The translations under genes were made by a program, and so were the position numbers. A stretch of 64,000 bases of DNA from Ambrosia x helenae (taxonomy: Eukaryota; Streptophyta; Magnoliopsida; Asterales; Asteraceae), in assembly GCA_030844895.1 (NCBI GenBank), contig CM061233.1:37231126-37295125 (forward strand), written 5' to 3'. The notes under the pieces were generated by a model. That model searched no databases, was not told where the DNA came from, and saw only the letters and a list, made by a program, of their open reading frames with translations. How positions within the stretch are numbered: position 1 is the first letter of the stretch; every line of letters starts with the position of its first letter. This document shows, piece after piece, positions 45,047-57,166 of this stretch.

Positions 45047-48000
45047 ATGACACCGAGACCTGCTATAACACAACCACAGCAAGTACCTACTAACCCGTAG
45101 GCCGTTGCAGCTCAAAAAGTGAACACTCAACCACCGCATATGCATAATTACTTTGCTACATCGAGTTCATCACAACCTGTTGTTACACATCCTCCACAAC
45201 AAATGTCAGATTATTGGGGAGTCGCAGCAGAAGCAGTAGCTCAAATTCAGACCACCAATGCTATTACTATCTTGGTTAATGACTTATCAATGGGAAATGG
45301 AAACCGTCCACCAAAGATGTTGGACATGAGCGAGTATCATGGATGGCAAAGAAGATTCAAGATTCATCTTGAAGGCATGGGATTGGAAGGTGGAGAAGCG
45401 TGGAAAATGATTATGAAGGGTTATAGTCCACCAATGGTCGAGAACACGAACACACCGATTGCACTAGAAGACCTGAAAGACGATGAGAAGAAGAAGAAGT
45501 TTGCAGTCGAAAACAAGGCGTATTCTCAATTATCTCAGGCATTGACTACATATATATTACATCAGTTTGGTCCATGTGCGACTTCGAAGAAATTATGGGA
45601 CGCTTTGAAGAGTAGGCATGATGGTAATGAGAAAACTAGGAGAATTCGTGTGGAAGAGAATAAGAATGAGTTTGAGAATGTTAGCTACATTGGGAATGAG
45701 ACACTGAAAGAGCTTATACCAAGATTCTTTCATCTGTTGTCAGAATTATCGAATTATGAGATTATTATTCCCATGACTGAAGTCGTTGAGAAGTTTGCTG
45801 ATTCATTGCCTCCGTATTAGGGACAACATGTTGAGGTACTGAAGGAAAAAAGATGCATTTCAGTAATGGTCAATCAACGAGTTTATTCAGAAGCTGGAGA
45901 ACAAAGAGATGGAAGAAAGGAGAAAGGCAAAACGAGCAGAGTTTCCACAAAATCCAGAGATGTATCATGCTACATCATCTTCTTCTATTTCTAATCCTTC
46001 AGGAGGAGCAAGTGTTGCACCTCAACCTACTTTCGTATCAAAGGTTGAACCACCAATGTGTGCAGCTAGTTATTATACATCGAGACCATCATATACACCA
46101 ACTTCATACACAACGACTCAACCTCCTAGGTCAGCTGCTTGTTATTATACATCATCGGCAAGTATTCCACAACAACAACCACAGGTTGCACCGATGATGA
46201 ATCAAACTTCCTCAAGCCAAAGTCCGATTGTGTTGGAAACTTCCAACATGAATAATGTGGCAGTAGAAGTGGCACAATAACACATTGCATTGGTTTCAGC
46301 AATGGTCGCTTTTTATAACGGACTGGTGGCTAGTCAGATCGGCAACAACAATCTGACCAATGAGGATTATTTTAACATTATGTATTTTTCCAATATTATT
46401 TAGATTTTTTTTCCCTCAAATCATATTTATTTTAAAAAGTTGTCTCAAATCGTACAAGAATATGTGATTCTTATTATTTCTTAATAATAGTAATAAAGCG
46501 ATTCGATCATATAATTAGTTTACGAACTTAACGTAAATAATAAACTACGTAGCACATCTAAAAATAATATAAATTGATTTGACCATATAATTCTTTTAAC
46601 CTAAAAGGTCAAAATTTTGTTGAATCCCATTGACAAATGTCAAGGCTACGAATCTCTTGATAGTTTATAATAATCTATATCTCTTATAACCATAATAATT
46701 TATTTATTTATTTTTTTTTTGTATTTTGTATTTATTTTTGTTTCAAATTTAGAAATTTAAAAAAAAATTTGAACACCAACATATTATCCTACATTAATGC
46801 AAACACATTTTGTCTGTCAATTATCGTAGCAATCAACTAGTAATCCCAATCCATAATTATGGAATTTCTAACCTTCCAAAAAAATCCGATTCTAAATCCG
46901 TAAATATATTATTGAGTTTTAAGAATTCATATATTGGCTCCATACTGTCCATTTACCAATTCATTGACCAACCTTTTATTTAGTCCTTTAATCTAGGCTA
47001 GTTTCCTAAATGTTTGTACCCGAGATTTGTATTTATTCCCATGGAGCTTTGCCATTTTACAAATAATAATATACAATACCCTTGAACCATTAAAAATTAT
47101 AGTAGTCCCTCTGTTCGTCCATTTCCTTCCTTTTCGACGAACACCGGCGCCGAACCACCATCTCCATCTCCCTCGACTCACCTTTGTATTTTTTTTCGGA
47201 CCAAACTTCGGCAAAAACAAACCAACCAACCAGCCACCACCACAACACTACCCCATGAATCAGTTACAACCACCGCATACCTAAGACGGCGGCACCAACA
47301 GACCATTGTTCGAGACCACCGCGCTCCGGCTTGAATCATAAACCGTAGCACCATTCTGCTCCGCCATTTCGCCGTAGGAACCAACAGCTTCCTACAAGAA
47401 TGTAGACCTCTCCAACGTGATCGATACTTCAATATAGAACTAAGGTGCGGACTATATTCGATTCAGTTTTTCATATCCGAAGTTAACAAAATAAGTTTTC
47501 CTCTCTCAATGTTTTAACTTTTAACACTTAATCTTTTTCAACCCTCATGTTTTAATGGTTTACAAATTGGTAGTGACTTCACAGTTACAAACTAGTGATC
47601 AACTATGAATTGGTTATTACTAACGATATTATGATGAAGAGAATTTAGATATTTGACAATAGTCAAACATTCTGTATAACTGCTTCTAAAGTCAATACTT
47701 TAATTGAGTGAATTAATAAAAAAAAAAAAACCTTATAGATATGTCATGTAATTAGATTGGTATTTTGGAATCATATATATATAACAGTTAGTCTAATTCT
47801 GTATTGTTTATGAATTAATATAAAATTATAGAAACTAAACTTTCTAAATTGCAAAATAAACGTTGCCATAAATAGTTGATATTTTTTTACGAAGTCCCCG
47901 TTTCCAAAAAAAAAAAACGAACACATGTATTATTTTAATGAATCAATGATTATCAAATGGTTTATACGTAATTAGTTGACATTTGTTTTCAAAATTATTG

Positions 48001-51000
48001 TGATAAGTTGTATATATATCCCAAGTTTCACAAACTTTAATTCCATTACGACTAAAGTTAAATATTTTATAAACATGGAATTAAGTCTCGTGTTTTATTT
48101 ATTACCAAAATAGATCAAAAGTAATAGACTTTGCGCAAAACCCATAAACTATAGGTACTAAAACAACATTCTTATTTAGGCGCAAGGGTAACTCGTTGAG
48201 TCCTATTGAATACCTGCAAGTCTATCACATACAAGAAGGTGAGTTTACGTAACCATGTTTATGCAATTCTTCATACTTGCAACATTATACTTAAGCAATT
48301 CTACATGCATGTCTAGTTGTAAACTTTAATGCCTCATGAATTAGACAACAACAACAGTTTCAACGAGTTTCAACAAGTTTCAACATTACATAATCATTAG
48401 CTATGGCCAAGCCGGCGATACTCAATAATAGATCTATTGGATTGACAATCCCACCCGGATACGTGTACCTCCTACATAGGTAGCGTGGGTGATTGTTATC
48501 GTTCCAACATATTATTAAGGTGAACCGTGGATGACGGGATGGACCTAAACTAGTCGGAGGTTTGATTATGTCGATTCAACATATCATGTTTATTCATGTA
48601 GACTTAAACTTACGATAGACATATGAATTGCTAAACTTTTATACTTAAACTATTTGCTTGACATGGCTTATGTATTCTCACCAACTTCTAGTTGACCCCC
48701 CCCCCCATTTTTTCCAAACTCAACAGGAAATATTGATGCTTGAAGTCTAGAGCTAGCATGAGGAGTTATTTGAAGTTTCGTTGTTTGTTTGACGTATTAG
48801 ATCATTCAAGACTTTAATGTAACTCAATATTGTAATGGAATAAAGGATTATTTAAACATATGTATTACCATGAGCTACTGAACAATCATCAATATGTGAC
48901 ATCCCGATGTTTCCGCCATCGGTTGGGGTGTTACAATTATGCTCAGATCGATAAAGAAGAGATGGAACTGATTGATATCCAGTGGGCATTTGCTAGCGTG
49001 ATGAGAAGGGCGACTGAGTTTATAGAGAATACCGGTATAACTGATCTTGCTACTTCACCAAACACTACCTCTTGTTTCAACAAAGCCAAGGTGACGTGTT
49101 TCAACTGTGGAACTCGAAGTCATTTTGCTAGAGAATGTACCCAACCGAAGCAACAAGGTAACCGAAATCCTTTCAACTCAAATTACCAATTTCATCAATC
49201 ACGGAACCAAGTTACCTACCAAAGCCAAAACAACAACAACAACTATCAAAATCAAAACAATTACCAAAAGTGACAAAACACCTCCCAAAATACCACACAA
49301 AGACGAACATCCACAACCAACCAAAACCAAACAAAACCTAACCAAACCAGAACCATTGTTCCTGTTTCTACACCAAACACTCAACCACAGAATGAGAATC
49401 AAGCGTTGTGATTCAGAATGATGAAGGTTTTGATTGGAATACTTTGCAATTGGGTGTTGAAGAGGTCACTGGTGGTAATGTTGCTTGTTTTGCTCAAGAG
49501 GTAGTGAGCGAGGAGCCGGTGATAGTTGATGATGACTTGGTGAAGGAAAAAAGTTTCTAAGACAATTTCTAAAGTAGTGATTGAGGAAATAGTTGAAGAG
49601 GTGGTTTCTAATGTTGATTCTATGAAGGTTGAGGAACCGGTTGATGAAACGGTTTCAGGGACTATTATTGATTCTGTTGCTGATGTCTCTAATGATCGAA
49701 AATCTGTCTATTCTGATTCAGAAAGTGAATCTGATTCAGAGGCTAGTATGAACTCGCTTGATGATGATATCGATCAACTGCTAGCCGAAGCAGATTTTCT
49801 GATGACGAAGAAATCGTGCATGGTGGATGATGCTTTCACTAAGGTGGACTACTCCATGTTTTTCGCTGAAAGGAAGCACATTTTGCTTTGATGACCATGA
49901 CAGATCCTCCTAAACCGGTAAGTTCTAAATCTTCTTCTAGTGATAAGATTATGGTACATGTGATAGACTTCAGGATGAGGTTAAGCAACTTAAGCATCAG
50001 CTTGATAGTGCTAAAATCGTCATCCAGTCATATCGTAATGATGAGAGAGACTTCAACAAAACACTTGATAGTTATAAGAAAGATGTTTCTGAATTAACTA
50101 AAACTCTTTCACTGAAACAAATAGCCATTAATAATTACATAAATGAAATTGAGGAAACTAAACTTGAAATGGCTAAAATCAAGTGTTTTGCTGAAAAGAT
50201 AAACAAAAAATTGGAGAGTTATAAAAATGTGGCTTATGTTTTAGACCACATTATTGAGGAACCTGTTCAATTTGGTAGTGTGAACTACACATCTGTTCCT
50301 TCCCCGGTTTTATTCGAAAATTATAATCTTAATTCAGTAACACCAGAAAGCTCAGATAGATCGGATTCCACAACAGAGAACAAGTCAAACACTTCCAGTG
50401 TTGGTGATCTGAATTCTTATGTGAGACCGATTCTAGGATTGAATGATAAGGGAGTGGTCGTTGTAACTGATGGTTTATATTCTGAGAATGAGGAACCTAA
50501 AAATAATGATGATATTCCTTTGGAAAATCACATTCATACTAATGAGAGTGTAACACCTTCTAAGGTTCCACATCCTCAAAATGTTGAACACAAACAGAAT
50601 CCACCAGTTAAGCAAAGTGCAAAGAATGAGTCGATTGACAAGCCTGTGAAAGTATTTTATCGGATGGAAGGATCCAATAAGATAATTTCTGATGATGAGT
50701 ATCCTATTGAGTTCGCTAACTATTCGAAAATAGAGAAAATTTGGCAAGAAAGTAGAATCTGGTCTCCAAAACATGAACGAACAAATGATATTCCACGAGA
50801 ACTGATAAAGCGAATGTATGGTGATGACTCGAAAACACCAAAGGTTCATGTCACTGAGTTTGTCAAACCAAAAAACAAGATTAACGGATTTTTCTAACCG
50901 GCTTACTCAATGGAGCCCGCTTCTAAGAGTTTAAGACGTAAGTGTATCGATGATCAATACCCGGTTAAATCATTCGCTAATCATCATGACAAGAACTCAT

Positions 51001-51644
51001 TTGAGGAGTACCGTGCATGTTACAAGTGTGGGGAAAGAGGGCATTTACTTGCTCACTATCCATACGAGCGACATAAAAGGCATGAGGTTGAAAGCAGACA
51101 GACCCTAAGGAATTCGGTTGATGATTACCAACACGTACAGTCTTTTTCACAAAGACAATTTTATCCTCAAAGACAACAATTTTACAATCAAAACCGTTTT
51201 TATCCACAAAGAAGATACCAACCGATTGTCTATGACAATTGCAACCGAATTGCCATTGAGAAGAAACTGAAGAAACCAATGGTGAACGCGACTAATGATA
51301 AACAAAAGGCTTACCCAAAACATGCTGTTAAATCATCGGTTGGACCTTCGTCTGTTAAATCAGACAGGGGAGTAAAGAAAGTTTCATTCAAGAACGATAC
51401 AAAGAAACCTGTTAAGGATAAACAACCTCAAATTAGGATTCTTAAACGTTCGAAACAGACTTGGACACCAAAGGGTTCTCCATGTGCTTCTACTTCAACT
51501 GCTAAGGTTCAAGTTAATTCTGGAGAAGTTTTTAATAACCAGAAAAAGGTTGATTCAAAACAGAAAGTTTGTGAAAAAGAATATTTGAATGTTAACACTC
51601 AAAGACCCAAGACCACAAAGGCGTGGTTCCCTCGTAAAAACTAA
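45047..51644 (+). pseudogene. gag: Copia B gag, disrupted and split by a solo LTR
   Basis: From MTPRPAITQPQQVP the capsid region (WQRRFKIHLEGMGLEGGEAW, LWDALKSRHDGNEKTRR) is homologous to Copia A. Stops lie near 45098, 45820 and 46278, with a frame change near 45850. The solo LTR at 46371-48936 cuts it after TNEDY. It resumes AQIDKEEMELIDIQWAF, first knuckle CFNCGTRSHFAREC, the acidic SDSESESDSEASMNS stretch, and a second knuckle whose last cysteine is tyrosine (GHLLAHY). It ends FPRKN and TAA at 51642-51644. Further frame changes lie near 49270-49570, 49880-49970 and 50100-50170. CCG|GTAAGT at 49917/49918 matches the donor-like site of Copia A. Confidence 0.85.
46371..48936 (+). mobile_element. 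Solo LTR inserted in Copia B gag
   Basis: About 2.57 kb with no gag or pol separates GAGGATTAT from ATTATGCTCAG of gag, giving the duplication ATTAT (46366-46370 and 48937-48941). The right end GGGGTGTTACA is typical of gypsy LTRs; the left end TTTAACATT would be TGTAACATT with one mutated base. Inside are GTTTCCGCCATCGGTTGGGG just before the end, a 13-C run near 48700 and long AT tracts. ORFs within are short and unconvincing. Confidence 0.68.
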
Positions 51645-51664
51645 TCATTTTGTGTTTGGGGCAG

Positions 51665-54600
51665 GGAGCTCCAGCTGGCCCTGTTAGTAGTCTTTGGATT
51701 GTTGACAGTGGAGCTTCTGAGCACATGACCGGATATATGTCGCTACCCTTCGACATAAAGATATTAATGGAGGATATGTAGCGTTCACTGGAAACAAATG
51801 ATGTTATATTATGATGGAGGGAAATGTTAGTAATGGGATTGTGAGTTTCGAAAGGATTTCTTATGTGAAGAAGATCGATTATAATCTACTGAGTGTTAGT
51901 CAGATTTGTGACAAGAAGTATTCAGTACACTTTGATGATAAATCTTGCTACATCTTGAAGCCTGGTTTTGTTATACCTAAAGAGTGGATCATGCTTAAAG
52001 CTCCGAGAGTGAACAATCTTGACATGAGCAAAGAAACCACTACCCAGGGTCAAGTAACGTGTTTTCTGTCTAAGGCTATAGAGAGGGAATCTATCATGTG
52101 GCACAGACGGATAGGGCATATTTACCTAAGAAAAATGAATAATCTGGGGAAGAATGGGCTTGTAGAAGGAGTAAATGTGAAACACTTTCATTTGAATGAT
52201 AAGTGTGTGAGTTGTAAGAAGGGAAAACAGCTGAAACATTTTCACAAACCCAAGAAAGTGAATTCGGTTGACTTTCCACTTGAACGTTTACACATGGATC
52301 TATTCGGACCTGTTAAGCGTAAGAGTATAAATGGAGACCTATACTATCTTGTGGTTACTGAAGATTATTCAAGATTTTCATGGGTGATGTGCATGCAACA
52401 CAAGAGCGAAATGTTCAACAACTTGAAATTTATGTTTACCCGATTGGAGAATATCTATGGTTTGAAGATCAAAAGGATTAGAAGTGATAACGGGACGGAG
52501 TTCAAGAATTCTATGATGGATGCGTTGTGCGATGAAAAGGGTATTCACCATGAATACAGTGCACCATACACTCCACAACAAAACGGTGTTGCAGAAAGAA
52601 AGAACAAGACTCTAATTGAAGCGACTCGTACTATGCTTGCTGATTCTAATCTATTGGTTATGTTCTGGAATGAGGCTATTCATGCAACATGCTATACATT
52701 GAACCGTGTGTTGGCAGTGAAGAAGTTTGGAAAGATTTCTTATGAATTGCTTAACAGACGCAAGCCGAACTTAGAGTTTCTAGAGCCATTCGGGGCGCCA
52801 TGTACGATGTTGAATCCTATTGAGAAGTTTGGAACAAAGGCTGATGAAGGTTATTTTGTTGGATACGCGACACCGCTTAAATGCGTATTTAACAAAAGAA
52901 CTAGACAAGTTGAAGAGTGAGCGAATGTTGATGTTCAATGCTACACTCAGAACGTTCCAGGAAATGGGCCCGATTGAATGTTTGACTACAAGGAACTCTT
53001 TGAGTCATTCAATCTAGAAAGCTTGGTTGAAGAAGCTGTTTTAAGATTGTATTACGAGCGTGAGAATGCAATAACTTCACCATTAGTGCGTCCGACCACT
53101 GTGACTCCTCCAGTAGCAGCTTCTGATGATACCAATGCTCCTGTAGTTAAAGAGGAGATTTTCCAGGAAGCTTTAACAACACTTGATTCTTCTGAGTCGG
53201 AAGATGAGGAAGAAGTTTCTAGTGAAGCAGACGTGCATAATACTATAGTATCACCACTACTGAACCCTAATCAAGATATTCCATCTTCATCAAATACGGG
53301 TAATGATCCGAAGACAGCAGATAATCTAAATGTTCAAGCGGTGATTCCTGTTCATGAACATCCGGAATCTCGGATTCATCAGATTTATCCGCTAGAACAA
53401 GTTATTGGTGATCCTAGAAGCAGTGTGATGACACGAGGACAACTGAGAAGTGCAACATCACATGATAATATTGGAGCCCTTGCCCCGTATGCCAAAATCC
53501 AGAAATCAGGTCGTCAAAATGATTCGTCTATTGCTTGTTATGTTTCGCAGGTTGAACCAAGAACATACAAGGATGCTTTACAAGACGAATCATGGGTGGA
53601 TGCGATGCAGCAAGAACTACAACAATTTCAGAAACTCGGAGTCTGGACGTTGACCAATTTACCACCAGACAAAAAGAAGATAGGCACTAAATTGGTGTTT
53701 AAGTGAAAAAAAGGATGATTGAAGCGTTATTGTTAGAAACAAAGCTCGATTGGTGGTACAAGGGTTTCGTCAAACTAAGGGAATTGACTACAACGAAGTC
53801 TATGAATCGGTTGCGCGCATTGAAGAAATTCGAATGTTTCTTGCGTATGCATCTTACATGAAATTCAAGGTGTATCATATGGACGTTAAGAGTGCTTTTC
53901 TCTTTGGTGTGGTCAAGGAAGAAGTATATGTCGGGCAACCACCGGGTTTTGAGGATCCTATCCACTGGATAAGGTCTACAAACTAAACAAAGCTGTGTAT
54001 GGTTTGCACCAACCTCGAGACAGTGGTATGAGGAGCTTAGCACATATCTTCTCTCCAAAGGATTCAAATGAGGACTGGTAGACTGTACCTTGTTCACGAA
54101 ATGAACAGAGGGTGACTTGCTTTTAGTGCAAATTTATGTTGATGGCATTATATTTGGTTCTACTAATGAACTTTTATGCAGGGAATTTGAAAAGGTCATG
54201 CAGGAAAAGTTTGAGATGAGCTCTATGGGAGAGGTGCAGTTCTTTTTGGGATTGCAAGTTGATCAATTGTCGTCGGGGATCTTTATTCACCAGACGAAAT
54301 ACGTTTTCGAAGTCTTGAGCCGATTCCAGATGAAGAATTCGAAGCCAATTGACACTCCCATACAACCTAATCACGAGATTGGAGTTGATGCTAAGGGGGA
54401 GCTTACTGACCACTTTACATATCGAGCCATCGTTGGATCGTTAATGTATTTGACCGCTTCCCGGCCGGATATAATGTTTGCTACATGTATTTGTGCTCGA
54501 TTTCAATCGAAGCCGAAATAGAGTCATCTTACAGATGTCAAGAGAATCCTAAGATATCTGAAGGGTTGTCCCTCGGTTGGATTATAGTACCCTAGTGATG

Positions 54601-55081
54601 ATAACTTTGACTTCATTGCCTTTAGTGATGCAGATTTTGGCGGATGCGATATTGACGCTAAATCCACAACGGCTGGATGTCAATTTCTGGGGAGCTGGCT
54701 CGTGACCTGGCAATGCAAGAAGCGATGTCAGTTGCTCTATAAACATATTAAGCCGAATATGTGTCAGCTTCGAGTTGTTGTTCATAGGTTCTTTGGAATC
54801 AACAACAGATGCGCGACTACAATTTGCAATTTCTGAAAACCCCCATTCATTGCGATAATGAAGCAGCCATAGCACTCACTAAAGACATTGTTAATCACTC
54901 TAAGGCTTAGCATATCCGAATCAAGTATCACTTTATTCGTGATTGCTATGCTAAAGGATTGATTGACATGGTCAAAATCCACACTGACTATTAGAGAGCT
55001 GAGCTTTTTACCAAAGCTTTTGACAAATCCATATTTGAATTTTTACTAAAAGCTAATGGTATTAAAGAAAAGCAGGACTAA
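51665..55081 (+). pseudogene. pol: Copia B pol, heavily disrupted, mutant RT active site
   Basis: Protease IVDSGASEHM; integrase zinc site and core (DLFGPVKRKS, EDYSRFSW, IRSDNGTEF, YTPQQNGVAERKN); RT with MDVKSAFLFG; RNase H with SDADFGGC, CDNEAAIALTKD and KYHFIRDC; end KEKQD and TAA at 55079-55081. The RT active site reads YVDGIIFGST: the second catalytic aspartate is glycine, which alone should abolish polymerisation. Other lesions include a stop near 51780, TGA at 52918-52920 and 52975 (tryptophan in Copia A), a frameshift near 53703, a gap near 53970, TAG near 54520 and stops in RNase H. Many are G-to-A or C-to-T changes relative to Copia A. Confidence 0.9.
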
Positions 55082-56458
55082 TCTCCTCATCGGTTTATCA
55101 ATTTTTTAGTTTGTTTTCGAAAAATTAAAAATCCAAAAATATGTTTTTAATTTCAGGGGGAGCATTTTATTCCAGAAAAACCAAAAACACTTGAAAAAAA
55201 AATTAAAAATCATAAAAATCACAAAAACCTAAAATGATTTTTCGCATGCTACAGAGTTGTAAAGTCATAGATATGATATGTGATTGACTTTGTGTGATGT
55301 GCTGATAGGCTTCGTAGACTTATTAATGCGTGCCTTAGTGATACAAACATAACGAACTACTTGCTATGTGGATGAACACCTCATGGGTATATGGTCTTGG
55401 TACCGTAATTTCGTTTGATAGGGTTTGTACAAAATTGGAGGTTTCGGGTCGTTATGTTGCTTGTTATCTGGGGATTGTCTACCTAATCTTTTGTCGTATT
55501 AATTTACGGACCTAAATCAGACAAGGTATCTTAATAAAAGAGCTTTAATGCCAAAACCTAAAGTTACCGAATTAAGGAACTTTAAATATGTTATGATAAT
55601 CAAAGAGTATCGGATGCATCGTATCTAATCAATGATGCAAATCATGATTGATATTAGACCTCAACCTGGTAGAGTGCACATGTTACTTTCTAGCATTGAT
55701 TTGCTAACCTGTACACCTTTGTGCCTCATACCTTGTAATTACGGATAACAATAGCATAATCACGCGTTATAATGAATCTTTGTGTAAAATTCCTTGATAC
55801 GGGAGTATGTCGCGTGTGTGGGAACCACAGGTGAGTTAGTTATTAATATACCTAAACGTATCATTTTAAAGCATTGGATAATAGTCTGCATGTGAGTTTA
55901 TGTGGATAACAATATCAGCAATTGCCGAGTCACACATTCAGTAATGCTAAACTGAAATAGAACAACGGTGTGAGTTGATCTCTCATAAACTGATATGATC
56001 CTCTTACCGGAAAATTACAAAAAGTTTATTGCTTTCTGTTGATTTAGTTCATATACAAAAACTCAAAGAGATTTTGGCGTGTTTTAGCATAAATTTCAGA
56101 AAAACTAAAAGATTTTACATTTCTACGTTATTTTTTATAACCGATGTTGGAAAAAGTTCGTTTTCTAAAGTTTGACGAGCCCATTTGAATTTTGTCTCAT
56201 CTAAATGCAAAAATTTTGGAAATTTGAATGTTTAAATGATTGAACATGACAAAACATGAATCGAATCGGACAAAATGGTAAAAATCAGTTTTTCTAGATT
56301 TCCATTCGACCTTTCGTTAGGTCGAATGAATTTCTGTGGGTTTGATTCGAACCATTTCAGGAGGTCGAATGAGAGTGGTTTAGTAAAAAAAAATTCCATT
56401 CGAACCCCAGTGATATTCATTCGCCATTTAATTAGGTCGAATGAACATCAGTGCACCT
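55082..56458 (+). other. Copia B conserved non-coding block
   Basis: Homologue of Copia A 17604-19039 with long near-identical stretches between about 55270 and 56030. A polypurine-like AGGGGGAGCA lies at 55155-55164. From 56300 on there are paired TCGAA sites, for example a dyad at 56303-56328 (CATTCGACCT...AGGTCGAATG). No ORF. Confidence 0.6.
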
Positions 56459-56499
56459 CATTCGAACCCTGAAAGGGTCGAATGAAGCTGCTCTATACA
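56459..56499 (+). promoter_or_regulatory. Putative internal promoter of the Copia B third ORF
   Basis: CATTCGAACCC and GGGTCGAATG form a dyad at 56459-56484, and a TATACA box-like word lies at 56494-56499. The layout equals that of Copia A at 19040-19080, but the TATA word is weaker. Confidence 0.42.
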
Positions 56500-56636
56500 T
56501 ATGAGTTCATTCATTCGAACCTCATTCCAAACAGTTCTCATATTTCAATCATTACACCACTGTTTAGTCTTTGATTTCTAGACCTTAGATTCTTGTTCCT
56601 TGTGATTTCCTGATCATTTCCATATCAAATTTACAG

Positions 56637-57161
56637 GTAATGGATCCTTAAACAGTTCGGAATCAATGTTCAAATATATTGAACCCTGGACCTTTGATTA
56701 ATGGACTTAAACATGTTGTTAATTTAAATTGACCAAATACATTCAATTATCATTGGTTTTAGGGGAGATATAATCAAAATCTAGAGTTTAAACAGTCTGT
56801 TGATCATAACCGATTATTATGAACCCTAGATTTTATAAAAACCATCAATAATTGAATGTTTGATAAAATTGGTGATCGATCAGTGTTAGTCGGCCAGTTT
56901 AGGATGATTTGCAATCAAATGTTGATGTTAAAATGGATTAAACAAAGAATTGGTTATTTCAAATTTGAACAGATGTCCATTCGACCTCTTCGAAGGGTCG
57001 AATGAATATCAACAAGGTCGAATGAATAGATTTGATGTTCATTCGACATAAACAAAACTCATTCGAACCCTCGAAAGGTCGAATGAAGATGGTATTTTGA
57101 TCATTTTTTAAGTTTTATTCGAATTAACGTATTTTTGCATTGTTTGATTGTGTTTTTGTAG
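56637..57161 (+). other. Putative 5'-UTR intron of the Copia B third ORF
   Basis: AAATTTACAG|GTAATGG and GTTTTTGTAG frame a 525-bp segment ending five bases before the ATG at 57167. Sites and position match those in Copia A. Confidence 0.5.
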
Positions 57162-57166
57162 ATTAA

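Noticed and set aside
47027..47432. Short overlapping ORFs inside the solo LTR in Copia B gag
   Set aside because: They overlap on both strands, are compositionally simple and lie in LTR sequence.
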